From Phycicoccus sp. Root101 (GTDB lineage: Bacteria > Actinomycetota > Actinomycetes > Actinomycetales > Dermatophilaceae): 64,000 nucleotides of DNA. The notes under the pieces are model-generated. The model ran no database searches, had not been told where the DNA came from, and worked only from the letters and a program-made list of their open reading frames with translations. Made by a program: the position numbers and the translations under genes. The stretch lies in assembly GCF_001426245.1 (NCBI RefSeq), contig NZ_LMCM01000001.1, positions 374,625-438,624 of the forward strand, in the 5' to 3' direction. Of the stretch, positions 8,972 to 18,351 are shown piece after piece (the first letter of the stretch is position 1; each line of letters opens with the position of its first letter).

Positions 8972-9943
8972 ATGGGGGTCACCGGGGGACATGGGGACGA
9001 CGTGCGGCGCGCCGACGAGGCGATCGCCGAGGCGGCTCGCACCGCCCACGAGCACGCCACCGCGACGGCGCGGCTCGGCTCGCTCGAGCGCGAGGTGGCC
9101 CGGCTGACCGAGCTGGTGTCGAGCCGACGCGCTGGGCTGGCGCAGGAGGAGCAGGACGTCGCGAGGCTCGAGTCCTACTCGCTGGCGCGCATCGCCTCCG
9201 CGTTGCGCGGCAACCGTGACGCGGACCTCGACCGCGAGCGGGCCGAGGCCCAGGCGGCGCAGTATGCCGTCGCCGACGCCGAGCGTGCGCTGGCCCGGGC
9301 ACGCCAGGACGAGGCCTCCTGCCGCGCAGACCTCGACGGCGCACCCTCCCCCAAGGCCCTGATGGCGCGGGCCGTGGCCGCCAAGGAGGCCGCCCTGTCC
9401 GCCGACCCCGTGATGGCAGCCCGGCTGTCGGACCTCGCCGCCCGTCGCGGCGTGCTGGCGGCACAGCTGAAGGAGCTCGACGAGGCGGCTGCCGCGGGTG
9501 CGCAGGCACGCGCCGACCTCGACCGCGCGGCGGGGCTGCTCGACAGCGCCGACACGTGGTCGACCTACGACACCTTCTTGGGCGGCGGGCTGATCAGCTC
9601 CGTGGTCAAGCACGACCGGCTCGACCAGGCCGCTGCGTTCATCCGCACGGCCGGGGACGCCCTGGCGAGGTTCAGCCGGGAGCTCGCCGACGTCGACCTC
9701 GAGGGTCCCGCGGGGCCCGAGGTGTCGGACCTGCTGCGCGGCATGGACATCTGGTTCGACAACGTCATCAGCGACCTCATGGTGCGCTCCCGCATCAAGG
9801 ACTCGTCGCACGCCGTCGCCGTCGCACTGACCGAGACCGGGCGGCTGCTCGGCGTGGTCGCGGAGCGCAGCACGCAGGCCCGGCAACGGGCCGAGGACCT
9901 CGAGCAGGAGTACCGCGACCTCGTCGGCGCCCCTCGCTCCTAG
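8972..9943 (+). CDS. Coiled-coil protein of unknown function
   Basis: 323 residues, not recognised as a named family. Residues about 10-80 and 85-200 are rich in Ala, Glu, Arg and Leu with heptad-like spacing (long coiled coils). A central compact segment reads [26 protein letters not shown] near residue 190-215. The last 100 residues form a helical region ending in [15 protein letters not shown]. No signal peptide or membrane helix is seen. The GGGLISSxxKHxxxD segment resembles a conserved patch I recall from uncharacterised coiled-coil proteins in other phyla, so this may be a widespread unnamed family. It is divergent from ispG, and its last 4 bases overlap the end of the site-2 protease gene. 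Confidence 0.75.
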   Translation: MGVTGGHGDDVRRADEAIAEAARTAHEHATATARLGSLEREVARLTELVSSRRAGLAQEEQDVARLESYSLARIASALRGNRDADLDRERAEAQAAQYAVADAERALARARQDEASCRADLDGAPSPKALMARAVAAKEAALSADPVMAARLSDLAARRGVLAAQLKELDEAAAAGAQARADLDRAAGLLDSADTWSTYDTFLGGGLISSVVKHDRLDQAAAFIRTAGDALARFSRELADVDLEGPAGPEVSDLLRGMDIWFDNVISDLMVRSRIKDSSHAVAVALTETGRLLGVVAERSTQARQRAEDLEQEYRDLVGAPRS

Positions 9944-11307
9944 CCGCCGAGGCTGATCGGCTTCACCAGGTCGGCGTAGATGAGCAGGACCGACATGACG
10001 ATGAGCACCGAGGACACGGCATACGCCACGGGCAGGGCCTTGGCGACGTCGACGTGACCGGGGTCCGGGCGGTGGCGCAGCCTGGCGACCCCACGCTTCG
10101 TGCCCTCCCACAGCGCTCCCGCGACGTGGCCACCGTCCAGCGGCAGCAGCGGGATGAGGTTGAAGACGAACAGCGCGAGGTTGAGCGAGGCCATCAGCAT
10201 GAGCAGGAAGACGAACGGGTTCATGCCGTTCTCCCCACCGATCCACGGGATCTTGCCCGAGGTGGCCTCGCCCGCCATGCGGCCCACGCCGACGACCGAC
10301 ACGGGCCCGTTGGGGTCGCGCGCCCCGGAACCGAACGCGGCCTGCACGACACCGACCATCTTCTGCGGGATCTTGAGGACCACGCCGGCGGTGGCCAGCA
10401 GCTGGTCCCCCACGACCCCGGGGACGGCGGACAGGGGCTGCGCCTCGTAGCCGACGATCCCCTCGGAGGAGACCCCGAGGAACCCGGTCTCCTGCGTGAT
10501 CGGCTGGCCGTCGGCGTCGACGAGCGGCGTGCCGTCCGGGCCGACCTGCTGGACGGAGTTCCTGATGGGGGTGGCGGTCAGCGTCTGCTCGACCCCGTCG
10601 CGCTTGACGACGATCGGCACCGACTGGCCCACGCGCGGACGGATGAGCTTGCCGACGTCGGCCGTCGTCCTGATCGGCTGCCCGGCGACCGACACGATCT
10701 CGTCACCGGGGCGGATCCCGGCGGAGTAGGCAGGGGTCCTGGGGTCGCTGGCGGCACACGTGGTCTTGGTCGCGGCCTCCTGGGCGGGCACGACGCACTC
10801 GGACACGCTCGCGACGCGGGCACCGTCCTGGAGAGTCGCGACGCCGTACGTCGTGAGCACCCCGGTGAGCAGCACCACGGCGATGAGGAAGTTCATCGTC
10901 GGGCCGCCGAGCATGACGATGACCTTCTGGTGCACCGGGAGCTTGTAGAACACCCGCTCCTCGTCGCCCGGCTGGACCTCCTCGAGGCTGAGCTGGCGCG
11001 CCTCGTCGGCGAGCTGCGAGAAACGGCCGGTGCTCGACACGCGCAGGGTCCCCGGCTTGTCCCCGGGCCGCGGCGGGAACATCCCGATCATCCGGATGTA
11101 GCCGCCGAGCGGGATCGCCTTGATGCCGTACTCGGTCTCGCCGCGCTTGCGTGACCACAACGTCGGGCCGAAGCCGACCATGTACTGGGTCACCTTGACG
11201 CCGAACTTCTTGGCAGGGACGAGGTGGCCGATCTCGTGCAGGCCGATGGACAGCCCCACCCCGAGCACCACGAAGAGCACCCCGAGCACGAACAGCAGCA
11301 CGGTCAT
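9940..11307 (-). CDS. rip1: Site-2 intramembrane zinc protease (Rip/RseP)
   Basis: 455 residues. The first helix carries the zinc motif HEIGH near residue 22. The second metal motif is in the C-terminal helix as [19 protein letters not shown], with the Asp ligand. Between them lies a PDZ domain ([21 protein letters not shown]). This is the RseP/Rip1 family that cleaves membrane-bound anti-sigma factors and other proteins in the membrane. Mycobacterial Rip1 lies in the same dxr-rip-ispG order. The ATG at 11307 overlaps the dxr stop (ATGA), so it is cotranscribed with dxr. A longer in-frame start exists upstream but would lie inside dxr and add a non-hydrophobic leader. Confidence 0.94.
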   Translation of the reverse strand: MTVLLFVLGVLFVVLGVGLSIGLHEIGHLVPAKKFGVKVTQYMVGFGPTLWSRKRGETEYGIKAIPLGGYIRMIGMFPPRPGDKPGTLRVSSTGRFSQLADEARQLSLEEVQPGDEERVFYKLPVHQKVIVMLGGPTMNFLIAVVLLTGVLTTYGVATLQDGARVASVSECVVPAQEAATKTTCAASDPRTPAYSAGIRPGDEIVSVAGQPIRTTADVGKLIRPRVGQSVPIVVKRDGVEQTLTATPIRNSVQQVGPDGTPLVDADGQPITQETGFLGVSSEGIVGYEAQPLSAVPGVVGDQLLATAGVVLKIPQKMVGVVQAAFGSGARDPNGPVSVVGVGRMAGEATSGKIPWIGGENGMNPFVFLLMLMASLNLALFVFNLIPLLPLDGGHVAGALWEGTKRGVARLRHRPDPGHVDVAKALPVAYAVSSVLIVMSVLLIYADLVKPISLGG

Positions 11308-12566
11308 CGGTGGAGCGCCCCCTCGGCGTCGGTCAGTGGTTCGTCGGTCTGGTGTGCGTGGGGCAGCCCCAGCACGGTGCGGGCCTGCTCGCGCGCCCAC
11401 CTGTCGGCGCGCAACACGTCCTCAACGGACAGTGTCGCTGATTCGATCCCCCCGTGGAGCGCGTTCGCGTGGTCAGCGTGGTCAGCGACCACCCGGTCGA
11501 TGGTGTCGACGATGTCGAGGAACCCGATCCGCCCCTCGTGGAACGCGTCGACCGCCACCTCGTTGGCCGCGTTGTAGACCGCGGGGTAGGTGCCCGCCGC
11601 CTCGCCGACCTGTCGGGCGAGCCGCACGGCCGGGAACGCCTCGTCGTCCAGCGGCTCGAACTCCCAGGTCTGCGCCCTGGTCCAGTCGACCGGCACGTCG
11701 ACGTCGGCGAGGCGTTCGGGCCAGGACAGGCCGAGGGCGATCGGCACGAGCATCCTCGGCGGTCCCGCCTGGGCGATGGTCGAGCCGTCGACGAACTCCA
11801 CCATGGAGTGGATCAGCTGCTGGGGGTGGACCACGACGTCGATGCGGTCGAACGGGATGTCGAACAGCAGGTGCGCCTCGATCACCTCGAGCCCCTTGTT
11901 GACCAAGGTGGCCGAGTTCGTCGTGATGACCCGCCCCATGGAGAAGTTCGGGTGGGCCAGCGCCTGGTCGGGCGTGACCTCGCGCAGGGACTCCCGCGAG
12001 CGCCCCCGGAACGGCCCACCGCTGGCCGTGACGACGAGGCGCCGGACCTCCTCGGCGCGCCCTCCCCGCAGGCTCTGCGCGATCGCGGAGTGCTCGGAGT
12101 CCACGGGCACGATCTGCCCCGGCTTCGCTGCGGCCTTGACCAGCGGGCCGCCGACGATGAGCGACTCCTTGTTGGCCAGGGCCAGGACCGACCCCTGTGC
12201 CAGCGCCGCCAGCGTGGGCCGCAGCCCGATCGCGCCGGTGATCCCGTTGAGGACGACGTCGGCACCGGACCCGGCCGCGGTCACCGCGGCCTCGTCCCCG
12301 ACCACGATCTGGGGCCGGTATGCCGCGCGGCCGGCTCGCGCGGCATGCGCGGCGATCGCCTCGGCGACCTGCTCGGCGGTGCCGCCGGCGACCGCGACGA
12401 GGTCGACGTCGAAGGCGACCGCCTGCTCGGCGACGAGGTCGATGTTGGACCCGGCCGACAGCGCGGTGACGCGGAACCGGTCGGAGTTGCGCGAGACCAC
12501 GTCGAGCGCCTGGGTCCCGATGGATCCGGTGGAGCCGAGGATGGCGACGGAGCGCGGAGAGGTCAC
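11304..12566 (-). CDS. dxr: 1-deoxy-D-xylulose 5-phosphate reductoisomerase
   Basis: 420 residues. Dxr makes 2-C-methyl-D-erythritol 4-phosphate with NADPH, the first committed MEP step. The NADPH-binding start is [26 protein letters not shown] near residue 135, [14 protein letters not shown] and TASGGPF carry the metal and substrate residues, and [23 protein letters not shown] complete the conserved core. Length is slightly above the usual 390-400. It is first in a unit with rip. Start GTG at 12566 is backed by a -10 hexamer 6 nt upstream. Confidence 0.97.
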   Translation of the reverse strand: MTSPRSVAILGSTGSIGTQALDVVSRNSDRFRVTALSAGSNIDLVAEQAVAFDVDLVAVAGGTAEQVAEAIAAHAARAGRAAYRPQIVVGDEAAVTAAGSGADVVLNGITGAIGLRPTLAALAQGSVLALANKESLIVGGPLVKAAAKPGQIVPVDSEHSAIAQSLRGGRAEEVRRLVVTASGGPFRGRSRESLREVTPDQALAHPNFSMGRVITTNSATLVNKGLEVIEAHLLFDIPFDRIDVVVHPQQLIHSMVEFVDGSTIAQAGPPRMLVPIALGLSWPERLADVDVPVDWTRAQTWEFEPLDDEAFPAVRLARQVGEAAGTYPAVYNAANEVAVDAFHEGRIGFLDIVDTIDRVVADHADHANALHGGIESATLSVEDVLRADRWAREQARTVLGLPHAHQTDEPLTDAEGALHR

Positions 12567-12572
12567 CCCTGC

Positions 12573-12578
12573 ATTGTC
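12573..12578 (-). promoter_or_regulatory. -10 hexamer GACAAT, leaderless start of dxr
   Basis: GACAAT on the minus strand is followed by six bases and the GTG at 12566. It is one of the closest matches to TATAAT in the set of leaderless candidates. Confidence 0.6.
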
Positions 12579-12597
12579 GCAGCCCGCGCCGAGGGGC

Positions 12598-13260
12598 TCA
12601 CCCGTCGGACTGCCGGCGCCGCGCCAGCGCCCGGTCCGCGGCGACGAAACCGAGGCCGACCACGGCGAAGAGCACGGCGATGGCCGCGAGGTTGAGCAGC
12701 ACCCGACCCCAGCCGAGCGTGTCGACGTTCATGAACGGGTAGGGCCACCAGTCGGCGACCACCCCCCGCACGAGGGTGTAGAGCCCCCACAGGAGCGGCC
12801 AGCCGAGCGAGGGCAGCACGGCGGACCGCACGGCCTGGCCGCGTGGTCCGGCGACCGCCCACGCCACGAGCGCGAGGATCGGCACCACCACGTGCAGCAG
12901 CTTGTCGACGACGTAGCTCGCGCCGTGCAGGTCGAGGATCGGGCGCAGGAAGAACCAGTGCACCAGGCCGGTCACGGTGATGCCCTCGATCGTGGCCAGG
13001 CGCACCACCCGCCAGAAGGTGCCGTCGTGGTCCGGGTCGCGGGCCAGCGTGAGCGACACGTAGGCCACGAGGAGGTTGGACAGCACCGTGAAGTAGGAGA
13101 TGAACTCCACGAGCCGGGTGCCCAGCGGCTTCGCGGCAGTCTCGTCGAGGACCGCCTCGCCGTTGACGATGAGGACGAGCTGCCACAGCACGGCCACAAG
13201 CGTGACGGCGGCGACGACGCCGTGGACGGCGCGGCGATGGGTCGGGGTCACCCCCACCAC
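12598..13260 (-). CDS. Pr6Pr family integral membrane protein
   Basis: About 220 residues with six hydrophobic segments. The recognisable features are [55 protein letters not shown] and [14 protein letters not shown]. These match the Pr6Pr (FAR-17a/AIG1-like) membrane family common in Actinobacteria, whose function is not known. The chosen start is the GTG at 13260; two further in-frame GTGs follow within nine bases, so the exact N-terminus is uncertain. It lies upstream of dxr but dxr appears to have its own promoter. Confidence 0.75.
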   Translation of the reverse strand: MVGVTPTHRRAVHGVVAAVTLVAVLWQLVLIVNGEAVLDETAAKPLGTRLVEFISYFTVLSNLLVAYVSLTLARDPDHDGTFWRVVRLATIEGITVTGLVHWFFLRPILDLHGASYVVDKLLHVVVPILALVAWAVAGPRGQAVRSAVLPSLGWPLLWGLYTLVRGVVADWWPYPFMNVDTLGWGRVLLNLAAIAVLFAVVGLGFVAADRALARRRQSDG

Positions 13261-13288
13261 GCTAGCCCCGACGGCGGCGGACGACCCG

Positions 13289-14359
13289 TCAGTCGCGGAA
13301 GACGCGCTCCTCGATGAGCTGCTCCTCGACGAGCCGGCCCTCGGGCTCGAAGCGGCCCTGCTCGAACCGCTTGCGGAACTCCAGCGAGACGTGGTCGACA
13401 CCGCTGCGGTTCTTCTCGATGGACATGATCACCCACTGGCGGAAGCGCTCGGCGTTCTCGAGGTGGTAGACGAGGTGGTGCTTGGCCACGACGTCGTACT
13501 TGTCGTTGAGGATGAGGATGACGTCGGACTCGTACGCCAGGGCCGACGAGCCGCGCAGGTCGTTGACCCGCATCCGCTTCCCGGCGACCAGGCTGCCCTT
13601 GTCGGCCGCCACGATCGCGAGGATCGGCACCTGGAACTCGAGGGCGAGGTCCTTGAGCCGCTCGACGACGACGGCGACGCGCTCCTCCTCGCTGCCCGAG
13701 AACTGCGCGACGGGCACCTTCTGGAGGTAGTCCACGAGGACGAGGGGTGGCTGGCTCTCCTGGCTCACCACCTGCTCGATCGCGGTGCGGATCTCGTCCA
13801 GCGTGGTGTGCAGGCCGCTGGAGGTGTGCACGTGCAGGTGCTCGCCGTACCGCTCGAGGGCAGCGACGGCCTCGGCCCCACCGGGTGCGTTCGCGAAGCG
13901 CTCGCTCATGGAGTGGGCGTTGCTGTGGCGGGCCTCGAAGCGCTGTCGGATCTTGGTCAGGCTGATGCCGTCCGAGCCGGCGATGGCTCCCGCCTCGATG
14001 GCCAGCAGGCGCTCGAGCACGCTGTGGGCGTCGTGCTCGTAGGAGAAGAACACCGCCGAGCGGTTGGCGGAGACCGCGTTGCGCAGCATCTGCAGTGCCA
14101 TCGCGGTCTTGCCCAGGCCCTGGGGTCCGCCGAGCAGGATGAGCTCCCCCGAACGGAAACCACCCGTCAGCGCGACGTCCAGGCTGTCGAAACCCGTGGG
14201 CCACACCCGCGCACCGGCCGCCCGGCCGGTGCGCATCTTCTCGTCGGTCTCGGCGAGGACGTCAGTGAGGGAGCGAAGCCGCGGCGCCGTGCGTCCGGGC
14301 GGGGTCGCCGGCGCCGAGGCAGGCTCGGCCGAGGCCTCGTGCGACTCGACAGTGGTCAT
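13289..14359 (-). CDS. Stand-alone DnaB-type RecA-fold ATPase/helicase domain protein
   Basis: 356 residues. After about 50 low-complexity residues comes a DnaB C-terminal domain: TGFDSLDVALTGG, Walker A GGPQGLGKTA (77-86), FSYEHDAHSVLERLLA, Walker B LVLVDYLQK (about 206-214), GSSALAYESDVILIL, and the DnaB-like KNRSGVDHVSLEF tail motif that carries the arginine-finger region. It lacks the N-terminal DnaB domain and linker needed for the usual replicative hexamer and DnaG binding. DnaB is normally about 450 residues or more, so this is probably not the main replicative helicase. No replication gene is nearby. Family is clear; role is unknown. Confidence 0.85.
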   Translation of the reverse strand: MTTVESHEASAEPASAPATPPGRTAPRLRSLTDVLAETDEKMRTGRAAGARVWPTGFDSLDVALTGGFRSGELILLGGPQGLGKTAMALQMLRNAVSANRSAVFFSYEHDAHSVLERLLAIEAGAIAGSDGISLTKIRQRFEARHSNAHSMSERFANAPGGAEAVAALERYGEHLHVHTSSGLHTTLDEIRTAIEQVVSQESQPPLVLVDYLQKVPVAQFSGSEEERVAVVVERLKDLALEFQVPILAIVAADKGSLVAGKRMRVNDLRGSSALAYESDVILILNDKYDVVAKHHLVYHLENAERFRQWVIMSIEKNRSGVDHVSLEFRKRFEQGRFEPEGRLVEEQLIEERVFRD

Positions 14360-14443
14360 GAGAGCGATTGAATACCCATTGCCCGCCGTACGGGGACAGT
14401 TCGGCCAACTTCGTCCGGGGGAACTACGGGACAGACCCGCCGA

Positions 14444-15904
14444 TCAGGGGGCGATGCCGACGTACGTCGTCTCGAGGTACTCCTCGATCCCCTCGAAGCC
14501 ACCCTCGCGCCCGAAGCCGGAGGCCTTGACCCCTCCGAACGGCGCTGCGGGGTTGGAGATGATCCCCTGGTTGATGCCGATCATCCCGTACTCGAGCGCC
14601 TCGCTGACCCGGATGACACGGCCCAGGTCGTTCGTGAAGACGTAGGACGCGAGTCCGTACTCCGTGCCGTTGGCCAGGTCGATGGCCTCCTTCTCGGTCC
14701 GGAAGGAGGCGATGGGCGCGACCGGCCCGAAGATCTCCTCGCGCATCATCCGGGCGTCCTTGCGGACGCCGGTGATGACCGTGGGCTCGTAGAAGTAGCC
14801 GCGCCCCGGGACGGCCTTGCCGCCGGTCACGACCGTGGCGCCCTGCGAGCGAGCGTGCTCGACCAGCTCGGACACCCCGTCGCGGGCCTTGCCGTCGATG
14901 AGCGGGCCGACGTCGACGCCCTTCTTGGTTCCCTTGCCGAGGGTGAGCCCACCCATCCGCGTGGCGAGCTTGGCGGAGAACTCCTCGACGACGCTCTCGT
15001 GGACGTAGAACCGGTTGGCCGCCGTGCAGGCCTCACCGATGTTGCGCATCTTGGCGAGCATGGCGCCGTCGACGGCGCGGTCGAGGTCGGCGTCCTCGAA
15101 CACGAGGAAGGGGGCGTTGCCGCCGAGCTCCATCGACACGCGCAGGAGCTGCTCGGCCGACTGCTCGACGAGGCGACGACCGATGTTGGTCGAGCCGGTG
15201 AAGGTGAGCTTGCGCAGGCGTGAGTCCCGGATGAGCGGCTCCATGACGTCACCGGTCCGCGAGGTGGTCACCACGTTGAGGACCCCGTCCGGCAGGCCGC
15301 ACTCACGCAGCAGCTCGGCCAGGGCGAGCATCGTCAGGGGGGTCTGGCTCGCGGGCTTGACGACCATGGTGCACCCGGCGGCGATGGCCGGGCCGATCTT
15401 GCGGGTGCCCATGGCCAGCGGGAAGTTCCACGGCGTGATCATCAGGGTGGGCCCGACCGGCTTCTTCATCGTGAGGAGCCGGGTCGCACCGTTCGGGGCC
15501 GTCGACCAGCGGCCGCTGATCCGCACCGCCTCCTCGGAGAACCACCGGAAGAACTCGGCGCCGTAGGTCACCTCGCCCCGCGACTCCGCCAGGGTCTTGC
15601 CCATCTCGAGCGTCATGAGCGTGGCGAAGTACTCGGCGCGCTCGGTGATCTTCTCGAAGGCCGAACGCAGGATCTCGCCACGGTCGCGCGGCGGCGTGCT
15701 GGCCCAGTCCCCTTGTGCCGCAACGGCGGCATCGAGGGCCGCCTTGCCGTCAGCGACCGACGCGTCAGCGACGTGCGCGAGCGTGGCGCCGCTCGAGGGG
15801 TCCTCGACGGCGATGGTGCGGCCGTCGCTGCCGTCACGCCACTTCCCCGCGATGAACAGGCCCTTCGGGACGGATTCGACGAGCGACTTCTGCGTGGTGG
15901 CCAT
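14444..15904 (-). CDS. gabD: NAD(P)-dependent succinate-semialdehyde dehydrogenase
   Basis: 486 residues, normal length for an aldehyde dehydrogenase. It oxidises succinic semialdehyde to succinate, the last step of GABA and putrescine breakdown. The cofactor fold has ITPWNFPLAM and FTGSTNIGRRL; the general base Glu is in MELGGNAPFLVF near residue 256, and the nucleophile Cys is in GEACTAANRF near 290. The Glu/Cys motifs and MITPWNFPLAMGTRKIGPA are typical of GabD-type enzymes. Its first base overlaps the last base of the agmatinase-family gene, so both are read from one message, consistent with a shared polyamine route. Confidence 0.9.
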   Translation of the reverse strand: MATTQKSLVESVPKGLFIAGKWRDGSDGRTIAVEDPSSGATLAHVADASVADGKAALDAAVAAQGDWASTPPRDRGEILRSAFEKITERAEYFATLMTLEMGKTLAESRGEVTYGAEFFRWFSEEAVRISGRWSTAPNGATRLLTMKKPVGPTLMITPWNFPLAMGTRKIGPAIAAGCTMVVKPASQTPLTMLALAELLRECGLPDGVLNVVTTSRTGDVMEPLIRDSRLRKLTFTGSTNIGRRLVEQSAEQLLRVSMELGGNAPFLVFEDADLDRAVDGAMLAKMRNIGEACTAANRFYVHESVVEEFSAKLATRMGGLTLGKGTKKGVDVGPLIDGKARDGVSELVEHARSQGATVVTGGKAVPGRGYFYEPTVITGVRKDARMMREEIFGPVAPIASFRTEKEAIDLANGTEYGLASYVFTNDLGRVIRVSEALEYGMIGINQGIISNPAAPFGGVKASGFGREGGFEGIEEYLETTYVGIAP

Positions 15905-17010
15905 CAGGACTTTTCCTCCGTGGGTGCGTGGTCGTGCTGGTCGTGGGTCTCGTGCGTGTGGTGGTGGGAGGGGATGTGTCCCTCCGGTATGGCGCCGGCG
16001 CGACCGGCGAGCAGCGGCTGCGCCGGGTCCCAGCGGGTGCCGTCCCGCTCGTCCCGGCGACGGCGGGCGATGGCCGACAGCGCCTCGAGGACGACGCGGT
16101 TCGCGAGCGCCGCGGTGATGTCGGCGTGGTCGTAGGGAGGGCTGACCTCGACGACGTCGACACCGACGACGGGCAGCTCGAGGCAGATCCGGCGCACCGA
16201 GTCGAGCAGCTCGCGGGCCGACAGGCCGCCGGGCTCGGGCGTGCCGGTGCCCGGTGCGTGGCCGGGGTCGCAGACGTCGATGTCGACGGAGAGGAAGACC
16301 CCCTCACACTCGTCGGTGGCGATCGCGAACGCCTCGGTGAGGCACTCCTGCAGCCCCCGGTGGACGATCTCGGTCATCTCGAACGAGCGCATCTGCTGGC
16401 CGGCCATCCAGTCGAGCGTCTCCGGCGGCGGCCAGTAGCCGCGCAGCCCGACCTGCAGGAACCGGTCCCCGCGCAGCGCCCCGGACTCGATGAGCCGACG
16501 CATCGGCTGGCCGTGGCCCCAGAGCGACCCGAACTCGATGTCACCGGTGTCGGCGTGCGCGTCGAAGTGGATCATCGACACGCGGCCGTGCCCGAGGACG
16601 TTCGCGACCCCCTTGGCGTCAGGGAACGCGATGGAGTGGTCACCACCCAGGACCACCGGTATGGCGCCGGCCCGGGTCACCTTCTCGACCGCAGCCTCGA
16701 GCTTGGGCAGGGATCGCTCGATGTCGCCGGAGTACATCTCCACGTCACCGGCGTCGACCACCCGCAGGTCCACCAGGCCGTCGGTGCGCAGCGCCAGCGA
16801 GGGCCGCGAACCGTCGTGCGGGAGGTAGTCGGTCATGCGGATCGCCTGCGGCCCGAACCGGGTTCCCGGTCGGTGGGAGGTGCCGCCGTCGAACGGTGCA
16901 CCGAGGATCACGACGTCCGCGTCGGCATACGTGCTCTCGTCGTCGAGGTCGCACCGGTCCACGCCGAGGAAGGTGAAGTCGGGGCCGTACTGCTGCCCGT
17001 ATCGCGTCAT
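15904..17010 (-). CDS. Agmatinase/ureohydrolase family enzyme with His-rich tail
   Basis: 368 residues. The arginase-fold metal ligands are visible: GGDHS near residue 122, the DAHAD motif (FDAHADT) and SVDIDVCDPGHAPG near 245. GTSHRPGTRFGPQAIR is the conserved N-terminal motif. Enzymes of this family release urea from agmatine, guanidinobutyrate or related guanidines and need two Mn or Ni ions. Placed with gabD and putrescine genes, agmatinase or guanidinobutyrase are the likely options; the sequence does not decide. The last 20 residues hold eight His (HHHTHETHDQHDH), which suggests metal storage or delivery. A -10 box 6 nt before the ATG indicates its own promoter. Confidence 0.88.
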   Translation of the reverse strand: MTRYGQQYGPDFTFLGVDRCDLDDESTYADADVVILGAPFDGGTSHRPGTRFGPQAIRMTDYLPHDGSRPSLALRTDGLVDLRVVDAGDVEMYSGDIERSLPKLEAAVEKVTRAGAIPVVLGGDHSIAFPDAKGVANVLGHGRVSMIHFDAHADTGDIEFGSLWGHGQPMRRLIESGALRGDRFLQVGLRGYWPPPETLDWMAGQQMRSFEMTEIVHRGLQECLTEAFAIATDECEGVFLSVDIDVCDPGHAPGTGTPEPGGLSARELLDSVRRICLELPVVGVDVVEVSPPYDHADITAALANRVVLEALSAIARRRRDERDGTRWDPAQPLLAGRAGAIPEGHIPSHHHTHETHDQHDHAPTEEKS

Positions 17011-17016
17011 GAGCCG

Positions 17017-17022
17017 ACCCTA
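17017..17022 (-). promoter_or_regulatory. -10 hexamer TAGGGT, leaderless start of the ureohydrolase gene
   Basis: TAGGGT on the minus strand, six bases, then ATG at 17010. It lies in the 34-bp gap after the saccharopine-dehydrogenase-like gene. The ureohydrolase-gabD pair can therefore be expressed separately from the long upstream operon. Confidence 0.55.
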
Positions 17023-17044
17023 GCCGCGAGCGCGACCATCGGTC

Positions 17045-18322
17045 TCAGCGGTCCTCCATGCCCCACGGCGAACCGTAGCCGTCGGGCTTGGGCGCCTTGA
17101 GCAATTCGAGGAACGGCACGGCGTCGAACGCCTCCGGACCGAGGACCCCGTTGCCGGCCCACGTACCGTTGGCGAGCAGCTCGAGTGCGACGACCGGGTT
17201 GACCGCGGTCTGCCACACGACGCACTGGGCGCCGTACTCGCGCATCGTGTCCTCGTTGTCCGACACGTGGTAGAGGTACGTGCGGCGAGGCTGACCGTCC
17301 TTGCCCGTGCCGGTGACCCAGAGGCCCGCGCAGGTCTTGCCCTTCATCTGCGGACCGATCGTCGCAGGGTCGGGCAGCACCGCGGCCACGACGTCCCGCG
17401 GCGAGACCTGGACACCCTTGACCGTCACCGGGTCGGTGCGGTCGAGGCCGAGCGTGCGCAGGGTCTTGAGGATGGTGATGAGCTCCTCGCCGAGGCCGTA
17501 CTTGAAGGTCACCCTGTCGGCGTCGACCCAGCGGGGCATGAGGAGCACCTCCTCGTGCTCGACGTGGACGCACTCGACCGGGCCGATGCCCTCAGGGAAG
17601 TCGAACACCTCGGGCTCGGCGAACGCCGGCAGGGTGCGGAACCCCGCCTCCACGTCGCCGCCCGCGGCCTCGGCGCGGGACCTCTCCCACACCACCGGCG
17701 GGTTGAGGCACTCCTCGATGATCGTCCACATCGAGAAGCCGGGGGCGAAGGTCTCGTTGCCGTCGGCGTCGAGGACGGCGAGGTTCGCGCCGTCCCTGGT
17801 GCCGAGCTCCTCGATGTGCGAGAAGAGGTGGTCGGAGGCATACCGCGCGAACACGTCCGACAGCCCGGGCTCCACGCCCATCCCCACGAGGGCGAGCTGG
17901 TTGGATGCCTCCCACTCCCCCGCCATGGCGAACTGCTCGTCGCCGAGCTTGACGTGCGCCTTGGCGTACGGCTCCTCGGGGTGGCGTTGCGACAGGCTCA
18001 TGGCCATGTCGAGGTAGCCGGCACCGGCCACCAGCGCCCCACGGAAGATCGGCATGACGAACCGCGGGTCGACGGCGTTGAAGACGTGCGTGACCGCGTG
18101 CTTCAGGGCCAGGGCGGCCACGGCAGCGCCGTCGGAGGCGTCCACCACCTCGGCGACGAGGCGGTCCTCGCTCGGGCGCCGGGCGGTGGCGTGGGCGACG
18201 GTCGCCTCCGCCCTGGACAGGTCGTAGTCGGCGACGACGAGCAGCTCGAAGAAGTCGCGCTCGACGGCGATGCGCGCGGCAGCGTCACCGACGCCACCGG
18301 CGCCGATCATGAGGATCCGCAT
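17045..18322 (-). CDS. Saccharopine dehydrogenase-like oxidoreductase in polyamine locus
   Basis: 425 residues. The Rossmann start is MRILMIGAGGVGDAAARIAVE. HVFNAVDPRFVMPIFRGALVAGAGYLDMA and LVGMGVEPGLSDVFARYA are typical of the Lys9/saccharopine dehydrogenase family. The C-terminal part contains VTVKGVQVSPRDVVAAVLPDP and a region around GKTCAGLWVTGTGKDG. Relatives include carboxynorspermidine/carboxyspermidine dehydrogenases as well as lysine-pathway enzymes. Its place directly after potC (29 bp gap) points to polyamine metabolism rather than lysine, but the reaction is inferred from context only. Confidence 0.8.
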   Translation of the reverse strand: MRILMIGAGGVGDAAARIAVERDFFELLVVADYDLSRAEATVAHATARRPSEDRLVAEVVDASDGAAVAALALKHAVTHVFNAVDPRFVMPIFRGALVAGAGYLDMAMSLSQRHPEEPYAKAHVKLGDEQFAMAGEWEASNQLALVGMGVEPGLSDVFARYASDHLFSHIEELGTRDGANLAVLDADGNETFAPGFSMWTIIEECLNPPVVWERSRAEAAGGDVEAGFRTLPAFAEPEVFDFPEGIGPVECVHVEHEEVLLMPRWVDADRVTFKYGLGEELITILKTLRTLGLDRTDPVTVKGVQVSPRDVVAAVLPDPATIGPQMKGKTCAGLWVTGTGKDGQPRRTYLYHVSDNEDTMREYGAQCVVWQTAVNPVVALELLANGTWAGNGVLGPEAFDAVPFLELLKAPKPDGYGSPWGMEDR

Positions 18323-18351
18323 GGGGGGGTCGTCCTTGGTGGGGTCGGGGG

